A stretch of 64,000 nucleotides of DNA from Vreelandella olivaria. GTDB taxonomy: Bacteria; Pseudomonadota; Gammaproteobacteria; Pseudomonadales; Halomonadaceae. The first letter of the stretch is position 1, and each line of letters opens with the position of its first letter. Positions 32,569 through 42,831 of this stretch are shown here, in pieces. A model generated the notes under the pieces. It made no database searches. It had not been told where the DNA came from and saw only the letters and a list, made by a program, of their open reading frames with translations. The DNA lies in the NCBI GenBank assembly GCA_004295565.1, contig AP019416.1, positions 4,154,001 through 4,218,000 on the forward strand. The letters are read 5' to 3'. Position numbers and translations under genes: made by a program.

Positions 32569-33195
32569 ATGCTGCTTTCCACTTGGTTGCTTTTTGTTGC
32601 CGTGGCCATGGTCAGTATTGCTAGCCCTGGCCCCGCGTTTCTGGTCGCGGTACGCAATGGCATGGCAGGAGGTGCGAAGCGCGTGGCGCTGTCATCGCTG
32701 GGCAATATTACTGGGCTGCTCATCCTGGCGAGCGCGGCTGTATTGGGGTTAGGCGTGGTACTCAATGCCTCAGAGGTGTTGTTTAACCTGCTTAAACTGG
32801 GCGGCGCGGCTTATTTGATCTATCTGGGTATGCGTCAGTGGCGTAGCCGAACCTCTCCTGCGATCTCTACTATCGCGGCTAAACCAACCCCTAGGTGGCG
32901 CACCTTTAGTGAAGGCGTATTGGTAGCTGTGAGTAACCCTAAAGCGATTCTGTTCTTTACCGCCCTGTTTCCGCAATTCTTGGATACACAACGTGCCTTG
33001 CTTCCCCAGTTTTCGATTATGGTGGGCACCTTTATGGCGCTCTCCTTCGCTGTTTTAATGCTCTATGGCGGGCTCGCGAAACACCTCTCTCGTTGGTTGA
33101 GCAGTGCCTCACGGGTGAAGTGGGTTAATCGTATGATAGGTAGTGCTTTTATTGGGTTGGGCATCTCTATTTTGCGTTTACGCCAGCCGGTGTAA
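32569..33195 (+). CDS. LysE/RhtB-family amino-acid exporter
   Basis: 208 residues, intact. The N-terminal VAMVSIASPGPAFLVAVRNG is the family signature (conserved SPGP motif). Six hydrophobic spans follow, with VAVSNPKAILFFTALFPQFL, the second hallmark loop. It exports an amino acid or similar small molecule; substrate cannot be told. The start has GGGAGATACGTCC upstream. Confidence 0.92.
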   Translation: MLLSTWLLFVAVAMVSIASPGPAFLVAVRNGMAGGAKRVALSSLGNITGLLILASAAVLGLGVVLNASEVLFNLLKLGGAAYLIYLGMRQWRSRTSPAISTIAAKPTPRWRTFSEGVLVAVSNPKAILFFTALFPQFLDTQRALLPQFSIMVGTFMALSFAVLMLYGGLAKHLSRWLSSASRVKWVNRMIGSAFIGLGISILRLRQPV

Positions 33196-33198
33196 AGG

Positions 33199-34141
33199 CT
33201 ATTTATTACTCACTTCGGTTGCAGGCCAACGGGCAATCACCGCGACAACCACAACGGCAAACAGCAGCCGTGCCCACAAGACGCCCGCCACGTCGGCCCC
33301 GAGCATTAAGATCAACAGCGTATCCTCTATAACGCTATGGCAGAGGCCGAGATAGCATAGCGCTAGCATACTATCGCGCTTGCCAAGCACACCGTTTTGC
33401 ACGTCACGGATCAGGCAGCCCGGCGCCATAGCTTAGCCCCAACGTGAACCCAATCACCGTTACATTAGCGGCCGAACGGCCAATGCCCAATAGCTTGAGC
33501 AGCGGTCGCAACACAAGATGAATCCAACGCTCAAGGCCAAGCTTATGTAAAAGTTTGAGGAGTACAATCAGCGCGAAAATAATCACAAAAATAAGCGCTA
33601 ATGTCTCAAGCTGAGCAACTGCCCAACCGCTTAGCGTTGGCTCTGATGAAAAGCTTGGCTGCCACATCAGCTCAACCGGTGCCTGCAGTAAACCAAACGT
33701 TGAGTAAAAACAGTGTAACAACCAAGCAAACAGCAAAGCCCCGCCGACACGCAGGACTAACGTGGCCCACCAGGGCACCCCCGCCCGCTTGGCGACCGCG
33801 CCCTCCACAGGAATCGAGTGCCCTACCAGCATCAACGCCCCCAACACCGTTACTTGCTCGACACTCAAGGGCATATCACCGGCTACTTGAAAAAACACTG
33901 CAATGGCGGTGTACAAGTTGGTAAAGAGCGCCGCCGCCCATACAACGCCCAACTGCTCGGGCAGGCCAAGCACGCTCATTAAGGGGGCCAATGCCACTCC
34001 CAACCAATCGACAACACCCAACAACTCTAACCCTTTGACGATGAGCAGCGCCGGAATCAGGATTTTGAGTAGCGTCACGTATACCCGCAGCGCGTCTTTG
34101 AGAACGCTACATAAGCCATCCAATAGGCGATAAATGCTCAT
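33199..34141 (-). CDS. Nucleoside-recognition (Gate-domain) membrane protein (frameshift)
   Basis: About 314 residues in two frames, joined near 33420 (GLSYGAG to LIRDVQNGVLGKRDSMLALC). It has about eight hydrophobic spans and two Gate-like repeats (LVKGLELLGVVDWLGVALAP, IHLVLRPLLKLLGIGRSAAN), as in SpmA/SpmB and nucleoside permease-like proteins. CHSVIEDTLLILMLGADV is a conserved ending of this group. Its transport substrate is unknown. It converges with the LysE gene. Confidence 0.75.
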
Positions 34142-34273
34142 AGGCCTCTAGCTCTCCATTGCCATCGTATGAATAACCGTTATGGTAAAGGAGGCAATGC
34201 AGAATCTTCTTTTCAATTCCGCACTAACAATCACTATTCGTTCTTTATGAGCTCAGAAAGGACATTTTATTTC

Positions 34274-34743
34274 ATGGACGCCATTGATCGACGCATTCTT
34301 GACCAGCTTCAACGTGATTCCAGCCTGACCAATCAAGCATTAGCGGATGAAGTGGGCCTTTCTCCCTCAGCTTGTTTAAAACGAGTTAAGCGATTGTGCG
34401 AAGAAGGAGTCATTGAAAGAGAGGTAGCACTGCTCAACCCTGACGCCCTTGGGCAGTGCCTGCATATGGTGGTAGAAGTCACCATGGAGAGGGATAACAA
34501 ATCACTCTACCAGCGTTTTTGAAATCAGCACTGAGCGCACCGGAAGTTAAGCAGTGTTACCAAGTGACCGGTGAGTGTGACTTTGTATTGATTGTGACGG
34601 TGGCAGATTTAGATCAATACGACCGTTTCTGCGACCGTGTGCTCTATGGCGACAACAACCTGCGCAAGTTCCGCACGCTACTGTCGCGTAAGCGGCATAA
34701 GTTTGAGACGTCGGTACCAATGGAAAGCTTACTCTCTACATAG
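34274..34743 (+). CDS. Lrp/AsnC-family transcription regulator (frameshift)
   Basis: About 156 residues. The helix-turn-helix MDAIDRRILDQLQRDSSLTN, then LADEVGLSPSACLKRVKRL, is typical, followed by the RAM ligand domain (VTGECDFVLIVTVADLDQYD). The frame stops at QRF; one extra T at about 34514-34518 gives FLKSALSAPEVKQCYQVTGE. It lies divergent from the Gate-domain gene and not far from the LysE exporter; Lrp-like regulators often control such exporters. Confidence 0.88.
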
Positions 34744-34749
34744 TGAGAT

Positions 34750-35205
34750 TTACGCTACTGGAACGATGGGGTACGTCAACCAGCCGGCGGGCGGCTCATG
34801 GCCCTGCCAGTGTGCAAGTACCGCCTGGCTTGCCGGGAATAACGGAGCGGGCAGAGCGCTGGGGGTAAACCAGCACCATTCAGTAAATACTTCCGGCTCA
34901 AGCACAAATGCCTCCGCATCTTGCTTCACCTTGGCGAGTACTGCCCCTGTCACTATAGAGGCTGCACTATTCAAGTTTTGGGTAATCGCCAGCAGTTTAG
35001 TACTCTGCAACTCGGAAATACCCGTCTCTTCAGCAATTTCGCGAGCAGCCGCCGCCTTAAATGACTCTCCCGCATCAACATGACCTCCGGGCAAACACCA
35101 GCATGGCGATTCACCGGGCTTATCGCGGTAGCCAAGCAGCACTGCCCCGTCAGGCCGGACAAGAATAGCGCCAACACCGATTACAGGCTGTCCGAAATTG
35201 TCCAT
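34750..35205 (-). CDS. Nudix hydrolase
   Basis: 151 residues from MDNFGQPVIGVGAILVRPDG, intact. The Nudix box GGHVDAGESFKAAAAREIAE, continuing ETGI, has the G-x5-E-x7-REUxEExGU pattern that binds Mg2+ and cleaves a nucleoside-diphosphate-linked compound. The open frame extends upstream to 35331, but those codons run through a copied fragment of a TetR gene (35247-35309), so the shorter start is right. Confidence 0.88.
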   Translation of the reverse strand: MDNFGQPVIGVGAILVRPDGAVLLGYRDKPGESPCWCLPGGHVDAGESFKAAAAREIAEETGISELQSTKLLAITQNLNSAASIVTGAVLAKVKQDAEAFVLEPEVFTEWCWFTPSALPAPLFPASQAVLAHWQGHEPPAGWLTYPIVPVA

Positions 35206-35246
35206 CGTTAAACCCTTCTTCAGATCAGCTAGAGCACTTAGGTAGC

Positions 35247-35309
35247 TTAAGCCGTCAGCCCAATCCCGCGCAAAATCACCGAGGTGACCGATTGCACGGC
35301 TTTTTCGAA
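35247..35309 (-). repeat. 63-bp copy of a TetR gene 3' end (left direct repeat)
   Basis: These 63 bases are identical to 46822-46884, the last 21 codons (including stop) of the TetR-family gene, in the same orientation. Sequence on either side differs. It is a gene-end fragment in front of the Nudix gene, and with the other copy it brackets 11.5 kb of accessory genes. Confidence 0.95.
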
Positions 35310-35441
35310 TGGCAGGTCGAGGAGGCTTCAAAGCTTAAACTCAGGAGGCGGTGTATTTGGATCAGGCCCGTCCAGCGTTGCCCCACGACGGAACTATGCA
35401 TGGTTGTAAGCTCACTCGATAGAAAGTCAGCGAATCAAGGA

Positions 35442-36018
35442 TCACCCAGCGTTTAAATGGGTAGGAATCGCGTCATTTAAGCCTGACAATTTTTCCAACA
35501 CCTCAACATCGACCAGGTGGGTATTTCGCCCTACGCGTTTAAGATCAGCCCAGGCAGCTTCAGGTGTCGCGATTTTGAGAGGACGGCCAATATCCTTCAT
35601 GCGCTTCATCAATTCAGTGATTGAGCGGCTTGTGTGGGTAAATTCAATGGTGCCATAAGGTGTGCGGTAGGTTCCTTTTCGGCCGGTAGTCATAATAGTC
35701 AGCCGATCAACCGGGATCTGTGAGATAGCACCGTATTCAGATAAGGCAGACTCTAAAGAAACATAGCTGTATTCGCCGCGCCGCATGGCACGAGATACGC
35801 TCCAGCCGATAAGCGTCTGGGGTTCGAGAGAGCGCATAGAGATAGATGCCCCGCGCAACACCCTCAAGTACCCCATGACGGCGGAGGCGGTTCACACCTT
35901 CTTGCAGCGTTTTCGGGCTATCCTCATGGAACAGCTTGGCGAGATCTCGCAGCGTGAAGATAGTGCGCCCCTGGCGATCCCAAGCATCCAACCGTTGGCG
36001 AGCGATCTTTTGATCCAC
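35442..36018 (-). CDS. AbiEi-type antitoxin-like protein, orphan (frameshift)
   Basis: About 192 residues in two frames joined near 35780. The N-terminal winged helix (IFTLRDLAKLFHEDSPKTLQ, GVNRLRRHGVLEGVARGIY) and the following MRRGEYSYVSLESALSEYGA match the AbiEi family of type IV toxin-antitoxin or abortive-infection systems. The nucleotidyltransferase toxin AbiEii should lie directly downstream, but the next gene is Nudix, so the toxin is missing. The start is GTG with a perfect inverted repeat beside it, as in self-repressing AbiEi genes. Confidence 0.75.
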
Positions 36019-36062
36019 AAGTAGACACCTAGACTATATAGCCATAGTTTAGGTGTCTACTT
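36019..36062 (-). promoter_or_regulatory. Perfect inverted-repeat operator of the AbiEi-like gene
   Basis: Arms AAGTAGACACCTA (36019-36031) and TAGGTGTCTACTT (36050-36062) are perfect 13-bp complements. The 18-bp centre holds TATATAG on the minus strand, a likely -10 box. One arm touches the GTG start, so repression by the gene's own product is likely and the mRNA leader must be very short. Confidence 0.7.
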
Positions 36063-36174
36063 ATAAGTCTTCAAGCCTTCTTTGGTCACTTATAAAGTGA
36101 CTCGTAGCACCCTTGCGACTGAAGTCTATATGTTTCGCTCGCCAGCGCTAGATATTTCAGCCCTCACAAATTCG

Positions 36175-37581
36175 CTATTCAGGTATCAGGCTTGATTTAC
36201 CCCGAGGAATAAATCGACCTCTTCCCACGCTACCCACCGGGCGACCGTTTTTGGCTACAACCTCTCCATTAGAAATAACGATAACAGGGTAACCGGTTAA
36301 CTCCATGCCTTCGTAAGGCGTGTAGTCACAGTTATGATTGAGCATAGATTGCGATAGCGTCACGCGTTTTTAGGATCCCAAATAGCGATATCGGCATCGG
36401 AACCAATGGCGATGGTGCCTTTTGTGGGTACATGCCATACACTTTTGCGTGATTCGTTGCCGAAAGGGCAACAAACTGGTTCAGATTGATGCGGCCTTCC
36501 GAGACCCCCCTTACTAAACAGAATCGGTAAGCGTGTTTCAACACCGGGTATGCCGTTGGGCACATACTTGAAACTGGTATCAGATCCTGCTTTTTTCTTC
36601 CCCGTGAAGCTTTCATAGATAAACGGGCAATGGTCAGAGGTAAATGTCGAGAAAACATCTCTTGCCAACGCATCCCAACAAGCTTGTTGGTTGGCTTTGT
36701 CTCGGGGCGGCGGGCTGCATACGTACTTGCTCCCTCCATATTAGCGTTATCCAAGTCTTCTGCGGTTAGTGTCAGATACTGAGGACACGTTTCAGCATAG
36801 ATAGGCAAGCCTCGGCGTTTTGCCCATTCGATCTGCTCTATGACATCGCCGCCGGACACATGCACGACAAATAGCGGTACATCTACCAGCTCCGCAAAAC
36901 TGATAGCACGGTGGGTAGCTTCACGCTCGACCAAGATAGGACGTGATTCTGCATGGCCTCTTATCCTGTCTGCCCTGCTTGCTCCAGGCGCTCGGTCATC
37001 TGCTGGATCGCGTCGAAATTCTCCGCATGCACCATGGTCAGAGCGCCTTCTCGGCGTAGTGGCTTCCATGACTTTAAAGATTTCGCCATCGTTTAAAAGC
37101 CATGTCTTGATAAGTCATGAAGATTTTGACCGACGTTACCCCCCCTGAACCACTTTGGGTAGATCACTTTCGAGTGCCTGAGGCGTCGGGTCGGTAATAA
37201 TAGCGTGTAATGCATAGTCGATGTAGCATTTGCCTGCCGCACGCTTGTGATGTTCTCGACCGATTCAAGAAGCGACTTTCCTCGCTCTTGAAGAGAGAAA
37301 GGAATAACCGTTGTATTACCGCCGCAAGCCGCTGAACGCGTCCCCGACTCAAAGTCATCGGCCATAACACTGCCATCGCTTGTCGGCTGCGCCAGATGCA
37401 CATGGCTATCGATCCCCCCTGGCATGAGCAATAAACCAGTGGCATCAATCTCTCGCTTTGCAGTGCTTAACTTGTCCGCTAATGCCACCACCTTACCGTT
37501 CCTGATACCAACATCGCATAGCATGGTGTCGCTTGCGGTAACCACGGTGCCGTTACGAATGATTAAATCGAATCCGGTCAT
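36175..37581 (-). CDS. Dihydropyrimidinase / hydantoinase-like amidohydrolase (several frameshifts)
   Basis: The opening MTGFDLIIRNGTVVTASDTM and GLLLMPGGIDSHVHLAQP (metal HxH) are typical. Carboxylated-lysine region KIFMTYQDMAF, VHAENFDAI, PLFVVHVSGGDVIEQIEWAK and TSDHCPF supply the remaining metal ligands. The end GRGRFIPRG is also typical of the family. At least five frame changes occur (near 37140, 37090, 36960, 36660 and 36360), more than in neighbours. It may be a real pseudogene, though all active-site motifs survive. It hydrolyses cyclic ureides such as dihydrouracil or hydantoins. It lies in the 11.5-kb block, away from the ureidopropionase-like gene at 53.5 kb. Confidence 0.8.
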
Positions 37582-37665
37582 AAAGGTGCCTTTACTATGA
37601 TGGTAATACGTTTAACTTCAATAGCTCATCTATCTTTGCTTGATTAGCACTCAGGCTTTTGAAGT

Positions 37666-38066
37666 CTATGCTTTTTTAGCAGCGAGATATTTATGCCAGC
37701 CGCCTTCGTTGGTAATATCCACGACGCCGTTGCCAGTAATTTCCTCTTCACGCATTTGCATGCTCAAAGAGCCACTACCATCCTCCATTTCGATAACACC
37801 CAGCTCCAATTCGGAAGGCTCGTTAGGCAGTAGTGATTCACGGAGCTGCGCGTAACTGACTTCATAGAGTTCGCCGGGAATAGACTGCCCACCTTGCTCT
37901 ACAGGCCATAAGCCGGGAAACTCATCTCGCACTGAGTAAAAGCGATACTTAGCAGCGGTCTTGGCAGCGCCCAAAACTTCGCTTCCTGCAAAGCAAAATT
38001 GATGCTCCCACCAGACATCGCCTGACCGTTAACAAACATCAAAACTGTTTTCGTTTGTTCACTCAT
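37666..38066 (-). CDS. AtzF C-terminal-like (AIG2/GGCT-fold) protein (frameshift)
   Basis: About 133 residues. It starts MSEQTKTVLMFVNGQAMSGG, with GGGAGA upstream. One extra T near 37975 links NFALQEAKF to LGAAKTAAKYRFYSVRDEFP. The pattern of an early G-x-x-M loop, IPGELYEVSYAQLRESLLP, and a closing DITNEGGWHKYLAAKKA resembles the C-terminal domain of allophanate hydrolase and relatives. These act in, or beside, urea and ureide metabolism. Exact activity is unclear. It lies between the dihydropyrimidinase-like gene and the DMT transporter. Confidence 0.6.
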
Positions 38067-38081
38067 AAGTTTTCTCCCTAT

Positions 38082-38958
38082 TTAATGTTGATGGCGCTCA
38101 TTGATAATGAGGTAACCACCTGCCATAGCGACAAGGCCTGCCCCGATAAACGTGGCTTTAGTGGGATAGTCGCCGAAAAACCAATAGCCGATGAGCGTTG
38201 CCCAAATAAGCTGTGAATATAAAAAGGGGAGACCAGCGACGCCGAGGCCGAGCGCATGGCTTCGATCAATGCAAAGTGGCTCAATGCACCAAGCAATCCA
38301 ATCAGAACAAATAAAGCAATGTCTTCACGCTGCACAGGCACCCAGAAAAAGGGAACCGCCAGGGTACTGACCACGCCGCCAGCGGCGGCGGTATACAGCA
38401 GCGAAGTAAGCGCCGAATCCTGCGCAGCAAAGTAGCGCGTCGCCAATTGATAGAGCGCAAAGCAGACCGCCATGCCGACCGGCAACAGAAGATTGGCGTT
38501 CAGGCCTCCCACGTCGGGCTGTACCGCAATCAAGACGCCTGAGAATCCGCACACGGCCGCCAGCAGGCGCTTGGCGCCGACCTTCTCAAAAGCGGTATTG
38601 CCAGTAGCGTGACGATCAGCGGCGAGCTGAAGTTGACGACGTAGACCTGAGTAAGCGGCAAAACCCGCACCGACAGGTACGCAAACAGCGTGGCGCCAAG
38701 CAGCAACAACCCCCGGCCAAACTGCCTCCAGGGCGCACGGCTTTCGAGCTCGGCCCAATTGAGCCGCCCCATCACGGCCAGCAGTACTACCAGCACGATC
38801 AGGTGAACGCTGTAGCGCGACCACGCCAGTTGCACCGGCGAGTAGTGATCGCCCAGATACTTGGCCAGAGAGTCCATGCCCACGAAAAGTGCTGCAGCGG
38901 CGAGCATACAGGCAATGCCGTGAAGCGGACGCTGTGCTGGCATAGTCACCACGCTCAT
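38082..38958 (-). CDS. DMT-superfamily (EamA) transporter (two frameshifts)
   Basis: About 292 residues with ten hydrophobic spans in two EamA repeats (MLAAAALFVGMDSLAKYLGD, VGMAVCFALYQLATRYFAAQ). Shifts near 38585 and 38235 split it; corrected, the end is IGYWFFGDYPTKATFIGAGL and IINERHQH with a stop at 38082. It is a metabolite exporter or importer of unknown substrate. Its start overlaps the upstream dehydrogenase stop (ATGA), so it belongs to the same transcript. Confidence 0.82.
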
Positions 38959-40143
38959 GTGACCGGCTGCCCTTCAAAACGATTGAGCGAAAAAGGTGTT
39001 AGATCCCAATCGCTCTTGCCACGCGTAATCAAATCCGCCGTGATACGGCCAACCAACGGCCCCAGGGTAAAGCCATTGGACGTGACGGCGTTGTAAAAGC
39101 CCGGACAGTGAGGTACCTCACCCAATATGGGCGCGCCGTCTATGTTGATATTAATCGCCGCCCAGGTACCGCAACACGTGCAGCTGATTCAACGCTGGCA
39201 GCACGTGCTGGGCAACCCACAGGTTGCCTTCGATACTTTCCAGAAGCGGGCGCTGATAGCCAAAGGGAATACTCAGCCCCGCCGGCCATCCGCCACCAAT
39301 GATCACGTTTCCGTTGGCCGCCTGCTTCAACGTCAGGTGGCGATCGGCGTGGGCAAGCAGCACATCCACGATGGGATCGGCGGCTTCGGTGACGATCATC
39401 TGCAAAGGGGCCGCATGAACGGGTACGTGCACCCCGGCCAGTTTGCCGATCTCCCCGCCCAGGCGCCGGCGGCATTCACCACCTTATTAGCCCGATAGCA
39501 ACAGCCGCTACTGGTGGTGACCAACCACTTGCCGTTGGTATGTTCCACCTTGTGAACCCCATCACCGGTAAAAAAGCGTGCCCCGGCCTGCTTGGCCGCC
39601 CGAACCAGGGCGGGAGTGGCAAGCAGCGGGTTGATTTTCCCCTCCTCGCTACACCACGCCCCGCCGATCACAGCATCACTAATCGCGGGCAGCTTACGCT
39701 CGATATCGCCGCGGCCAACAATCTGTGTATCGATGCCCAGCGAGCGCTCTAACGCTGCTTTCCTTTCAAGAAAGCGCATCTGCGCGTCGCTTTCAGCCAC
39801 CATGATGCCACCGCTGCGTTTGAACTCGATATCGTTATCGAGCTCGCAAGCCAAGGCCTCCCAAAGCGAGGTGCTGGCTTTTGAAGCGGCAGCGTGCTGG
39901 CGGCGGGCCGCCTCCCCTTTCGGCTTTCGCACCAAAGTCGAACGACAGCAGTTGAACGTGCAGGCTGCCCGCGTTGGCGCCGGATGCCTGGCCGTTGGGC
40001 AGGCCGCGATCGAGTACCGCCACCTCCACGCCTTGTTTAGCCAGCTCCATGGCGGTAGAGCTTCCAGCAACGCCGGCGCCGATCACCAGCACGTCGACCT
40101 CAATAGGGGCTCGAGAATCGGTTGTCTGATGGCGAGTAGGCAT
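38955..40143 (-). CDS. FAD-dependent amino-acid dehydrogenase module, DAAO/HcnC/LhpB-like
   Basis: An FAD Rossmann motif (VDVLVIGAGVAGSSTAMELA) opens a DAO-family fold; middle NGKWLVTTSSGCCYRANKVV and end PILGEVPHCPGFYNAVTSNG are typical of D-amino-acid or D-hydroxyproline dehydrogenases. Shifts lie near 39920, 39440 and 39165. No stop separates it from the upstream subunit: the open frame at 40260-40144 reads IGALVIEKGEWAGHRRV straight into this module. It probably oxidises a cyclic D-amino acid such as cis-4-hydroxy-D-proline, given the DapA-family and TRAP neighbours. Confidence 0.75.
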
Positions 40144-41691
40144 TACCGGCGGCGTCACGCGCCGGTGCCCGGCCCACTCGCCCTTTTCAATGACCAGGGC
40201 CCCTATGGCCACCGGTTTGATCGGATTTTGCGGTGCTGGTAGATCAAACTGACTGCCCAATTTTTATCGGTGGCGATCAGCATGCTAACCGTCGAGGCAC
40301 AGTAGCGTCCCTGGCAGCGCCCCATGCCCGCGCGGGTCTGACGTTTGATCGAGGCTACGTCGCTACACGCCTCGCGCCCGTTCAGAATCTCTTTGGCGGT
40401 AATGCCTTCGCAGCGGCAGACGATCGTATCGTTGGTAACGCCCGCCAGCGGCTTGAGCGGCGATGCAAAGGCGCCCCACAGCGCCTTTTGAAAACGTCGA
40501 TGCTTTCGCTGTCGGGCCTGCCATGTCGAGGTGGGAGCATTCGTGTGATAACCACAGTGATTGGCGGCGGCGATGCCCGAAAGCGCCCCCCTGGGCGAGG
40601 GCCAGTTGGGCGCCGCCGAATCCGCCAGCCTCACCGGCAACGAAAACGCCCTCGACGTTGCAGCTGCCGTCCGCCGCGCGCTCAGCTGAAAGCAACTTGA
40701 GAGCTGAAGTCGTGGCGGGCCCATAATGGTGCTCGACCCCTAGCAGCCGGTTGATTTCGGCCTGCGGCTGGAAGCCATAGCCAAGACCTACCGCCTTGAC
40801 GTCAAGCTGCCGGGTCGGTTGCCCCAGTTCGCCCGCGGAAGTAACCGGCGCCAGCACTACGCTTTCGATGGCGCTTTCGCCCTTGATCTCCGCAACCGCG
40901 TAGCCATCGAAAATAGGTACGCGAGCACGCTTGAGGATAAGCAGGTAGCCAAGCCCGGCGCCGATCAAGGACGGCGCATGGCGAGTCGCCTGCCCGGTCT
41001 GGGTAAATGCAGTCAGTGACGTCAGCTTTGCACTTTCCACTACACCCGCCACTTCGACGCCCGCCGAGACCAGTTCCGCCGCGACCTGCAGGTTGAGCGG
41101 TCCGTTGCCCGCGACCAGAATAGGCCCGGGCGGTGCCGTGCGGTAGGAGCGCAGTAGCGTTTGCAGTCCGCCGGTGGTCATCACGCCGGGAAGCGTCCAG
41201 CCAGGTACGGGGTAGGGCCGCTCGGTGGCGCCGGTGGAAATGACAATGGATCGGGGCTCGACGATCAGCGCCTGGCCGTTTCGCTCGACCCCGATTTGAA
41301 TCTGATCGGCACGCTCACGAAACGCTCCCCAGACCAGCGTATTGCGCCACTGCTGAACGTCCGCTTTTTCGAGTTCATTGATTAGCGCACGACCCGCCTG
41401 CATCTGCTTATCCGGCGCATTGCCGTCTTGTGTTGAATAGGCCGATGACAACTGCTTGAAATATTGACCACCCAGACTTGTGCGCTCATCGATCAAGAGT
41501 ACGCTCGCCCCCGCCTCCCGCGCCGAAAGCGCGGCCTGCAAACCGGCAGGCCCTCCCCCGATGATCAGTACATCGGTCGTCACCACCTCAGGCGACGCTG
41601 CTCGGACAGCACTTTGACGCTGCGCCTCGATATCGAACGGGGTTTTGTAGGGATGGCGCTTGACCGACTGATTCTGCTGAACAGGTGTCAT
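40144..41691 (-). CDS. NAD(P)/FAD oxidoreductase module with BFD-like Fe-S domain, HcnB/LhpF-like
   Basis: Begins near MTPVQQNQSVKRHPYKTP and carries the FAD motif TTDVLIIGGGPAGLQAALSA, then TERPYPVPGWTLPGVMTTGG and a second dinucleotide fold ILVAGNGPLNLQVAAELV. The C-terminal BFD-like [2Fe-2S] domain has CRCEGITAKEIL and GMGRCQGRYC. Shifts are near 40585 and 40258 (an A5 that should be A6, giving FDLPAPQNPIKPVAIGALV). It transfers electrons from the amino-acid-oxidising module. It is continuous in frame with the Fer2 module before it and, after correction, with the FAD module after it. Confidence 0.78.
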
Positions 41692-41924
41692 GCAGGCGCG
41701 CACACCGGAGTGGCCGTCGACGCTGACCAGGCACTCGAAACACGCGCCCATGCCGCAATAATGACCATGGGCTTCCCCCAGGCGGCCTTCCCGATGAGAC
41801 AGGTGCCCCGCGCCGACAAGTGCAGCCCCAGGCTTTGACCTTCAACGGCACTGACCTCCTCGCCTTCGAAAGTAAAGGTAATCTCTTTAGCTCTTTTAGA
41901 GATCCTGCTTCCCAGCGCGTCCAT
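41692..41924 (-). CDS. (2Fe-2S)-binding Fer2_4 module, HcnA/LhpE-like (frameshift)
   Basis: Starts MDALGSRISKRAKEITFTFE and includes the family motif HLSARGTCLIGKAAWGKPMG. After a shift at about 41752-41756 it continues HYCGMGACFECLVSVDGHSG and VRACMTP, giving the four-cysteine cluster. In related three-subunit dehydrogenases this is a separate subunit of about 100 residues. Here the cysteine-containing half lies in the same uninterrupted frame as the next module, as in sarcosine-oxidase-alpha-like fusions. It is the 5' end of the dehydrogenase, 9 bp after the DapA-family gene. Confidence 0.75.
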
Positions 41925-41933
41925 TAAAGCCTC

Positions 41934-42812
41934 CTATTTCAAAGAAAGCTTGCGAACGATGTCATCAGCCCACACCTTGTCTTCACGGGGCGAGGGAAGC
42001 CGCGGAGGACGCGGATGCCCAACGCTTTTCCCCATCGACTCGAGCAGCGCCTTGGTGCCGGATACGTAGCGATGGCCGAACACGAAATCAATGACCGGTA
42101 GAATGTGGTGATACACCTCCCTGGCGCGATCCAGATTCTTTTCCACCACCGTGGCGGTGTATAGATCGGCAAACTCCTTAGGCATAACGTTGGAGCCAAC
42201 GGCTACCCAGCCGATCGCGCCTTCCACGTAGGATTCAAACCCCAGCACCCCGCCAAACACGCCTATCTTATCGCCGCATAGCCTCAAAATGTCGCGCACG
42301 CGCGTAATCTCTAGCGTCGACTCCTTGATGTAAGCCACGTTTTCGATCTCGGCAAGCCGTGCCACCGTTTCGGGCATCATGTCCACGTTGGCCGCATTGG
42401 GGTTGTTGTAGATCATGATTGGCAGCGAGACGGCGTCGGATACCTGCTTGTAGTGGTGATAGAGCTCGTCTTCGGTGGGACAGCTGTAGTAAGGCGGAAT
42501 GATCATCAGCCCGTCCGCGCCCAGCTGTTCGGCTTCCTGGCTGTAACGAATAACATCATTGGTATTTTCAGCGCCAGTACCTACCAGCACGGGAACGCGA
42601 CCGCCGGCTTGATCGATCACGGTCTTGGCCACCAGATGGCGTTCGTCGTCGGTCATCGAAAGAAACTCACCGGTACTGCCAAGCGGGATCAACCCATGGA
42701 TACCCTGCTCAATCTGCCAATCGATAAACGTGCGCAGTCTCTCTACGTCGACTTTCAGGTCTTTATCGAAAGGTGTAATAAGAACACTATAAGTACCAGC
42801 AAACTGGGACAT
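41934..42812 (-). CDS. DapA-family lyase/deaminase
   Basis: 292 residues, intact. A class I aldolase barrel with PLGSTGEFLSMTDDER (phosphate-like loop), the conserved tyrosine in PIMIYNNPNAANVD, and the Schiff-base lysine in VAYIKESTLEITRV. Family members include dihydrodipicolinate synthase, N-acetylneuraminate lyase and delta1-pyrroline-4-hydroxy-2-carboxylate deaminase (LhpC). The dehydrogenase next to it and the TRAP genes make the last role the best guess; a biosynthetic DapA is unlikely in this setting. Confidence 0.85.
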   Translation of the reverse strand: MSQFAGTYSVLITPFDKDLKVDVERLRTFIDWQIEQGIHGLIPLGSTGEFLSMTDDERHLVAKTVIDQAGGRVPVLVGTGAENTNDVIRYSQEAEQLGADGLMIIPPYYSCPTEDELYHHYKQVSDAVSLPIMIYNNPNAANVDMMPETVARLAEIENVAYIKESTLEITRVRDILRLCGDKIGVFGGVLGFESYVEGAIGWVAVGSNVMPKEFADLYTATVVEKNLDRAREVYHHILPVIDFVFGHRYVSGTKALLESMGKSVGHPRPPRLPSPREDKVWADDIVRKLSLK

Positions 42813-42831
42813 TTAACTCTCCGACTCAACG

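Noticed and set aside
35206-35331. Longer N-terminus for the Nudix hydrolase
   Set aside because: The extra codons read through a fragment identical to the end of the TetR gene, and the family domain starts at the later Met.
36175-37581. Calling the dihydropyrimidinase-like gene a definite pseudogene
   Set aside because: It has many breaks, but all metal-ligand motifs remain and the window shows frequent homopolymer errors, so decay is not proven.
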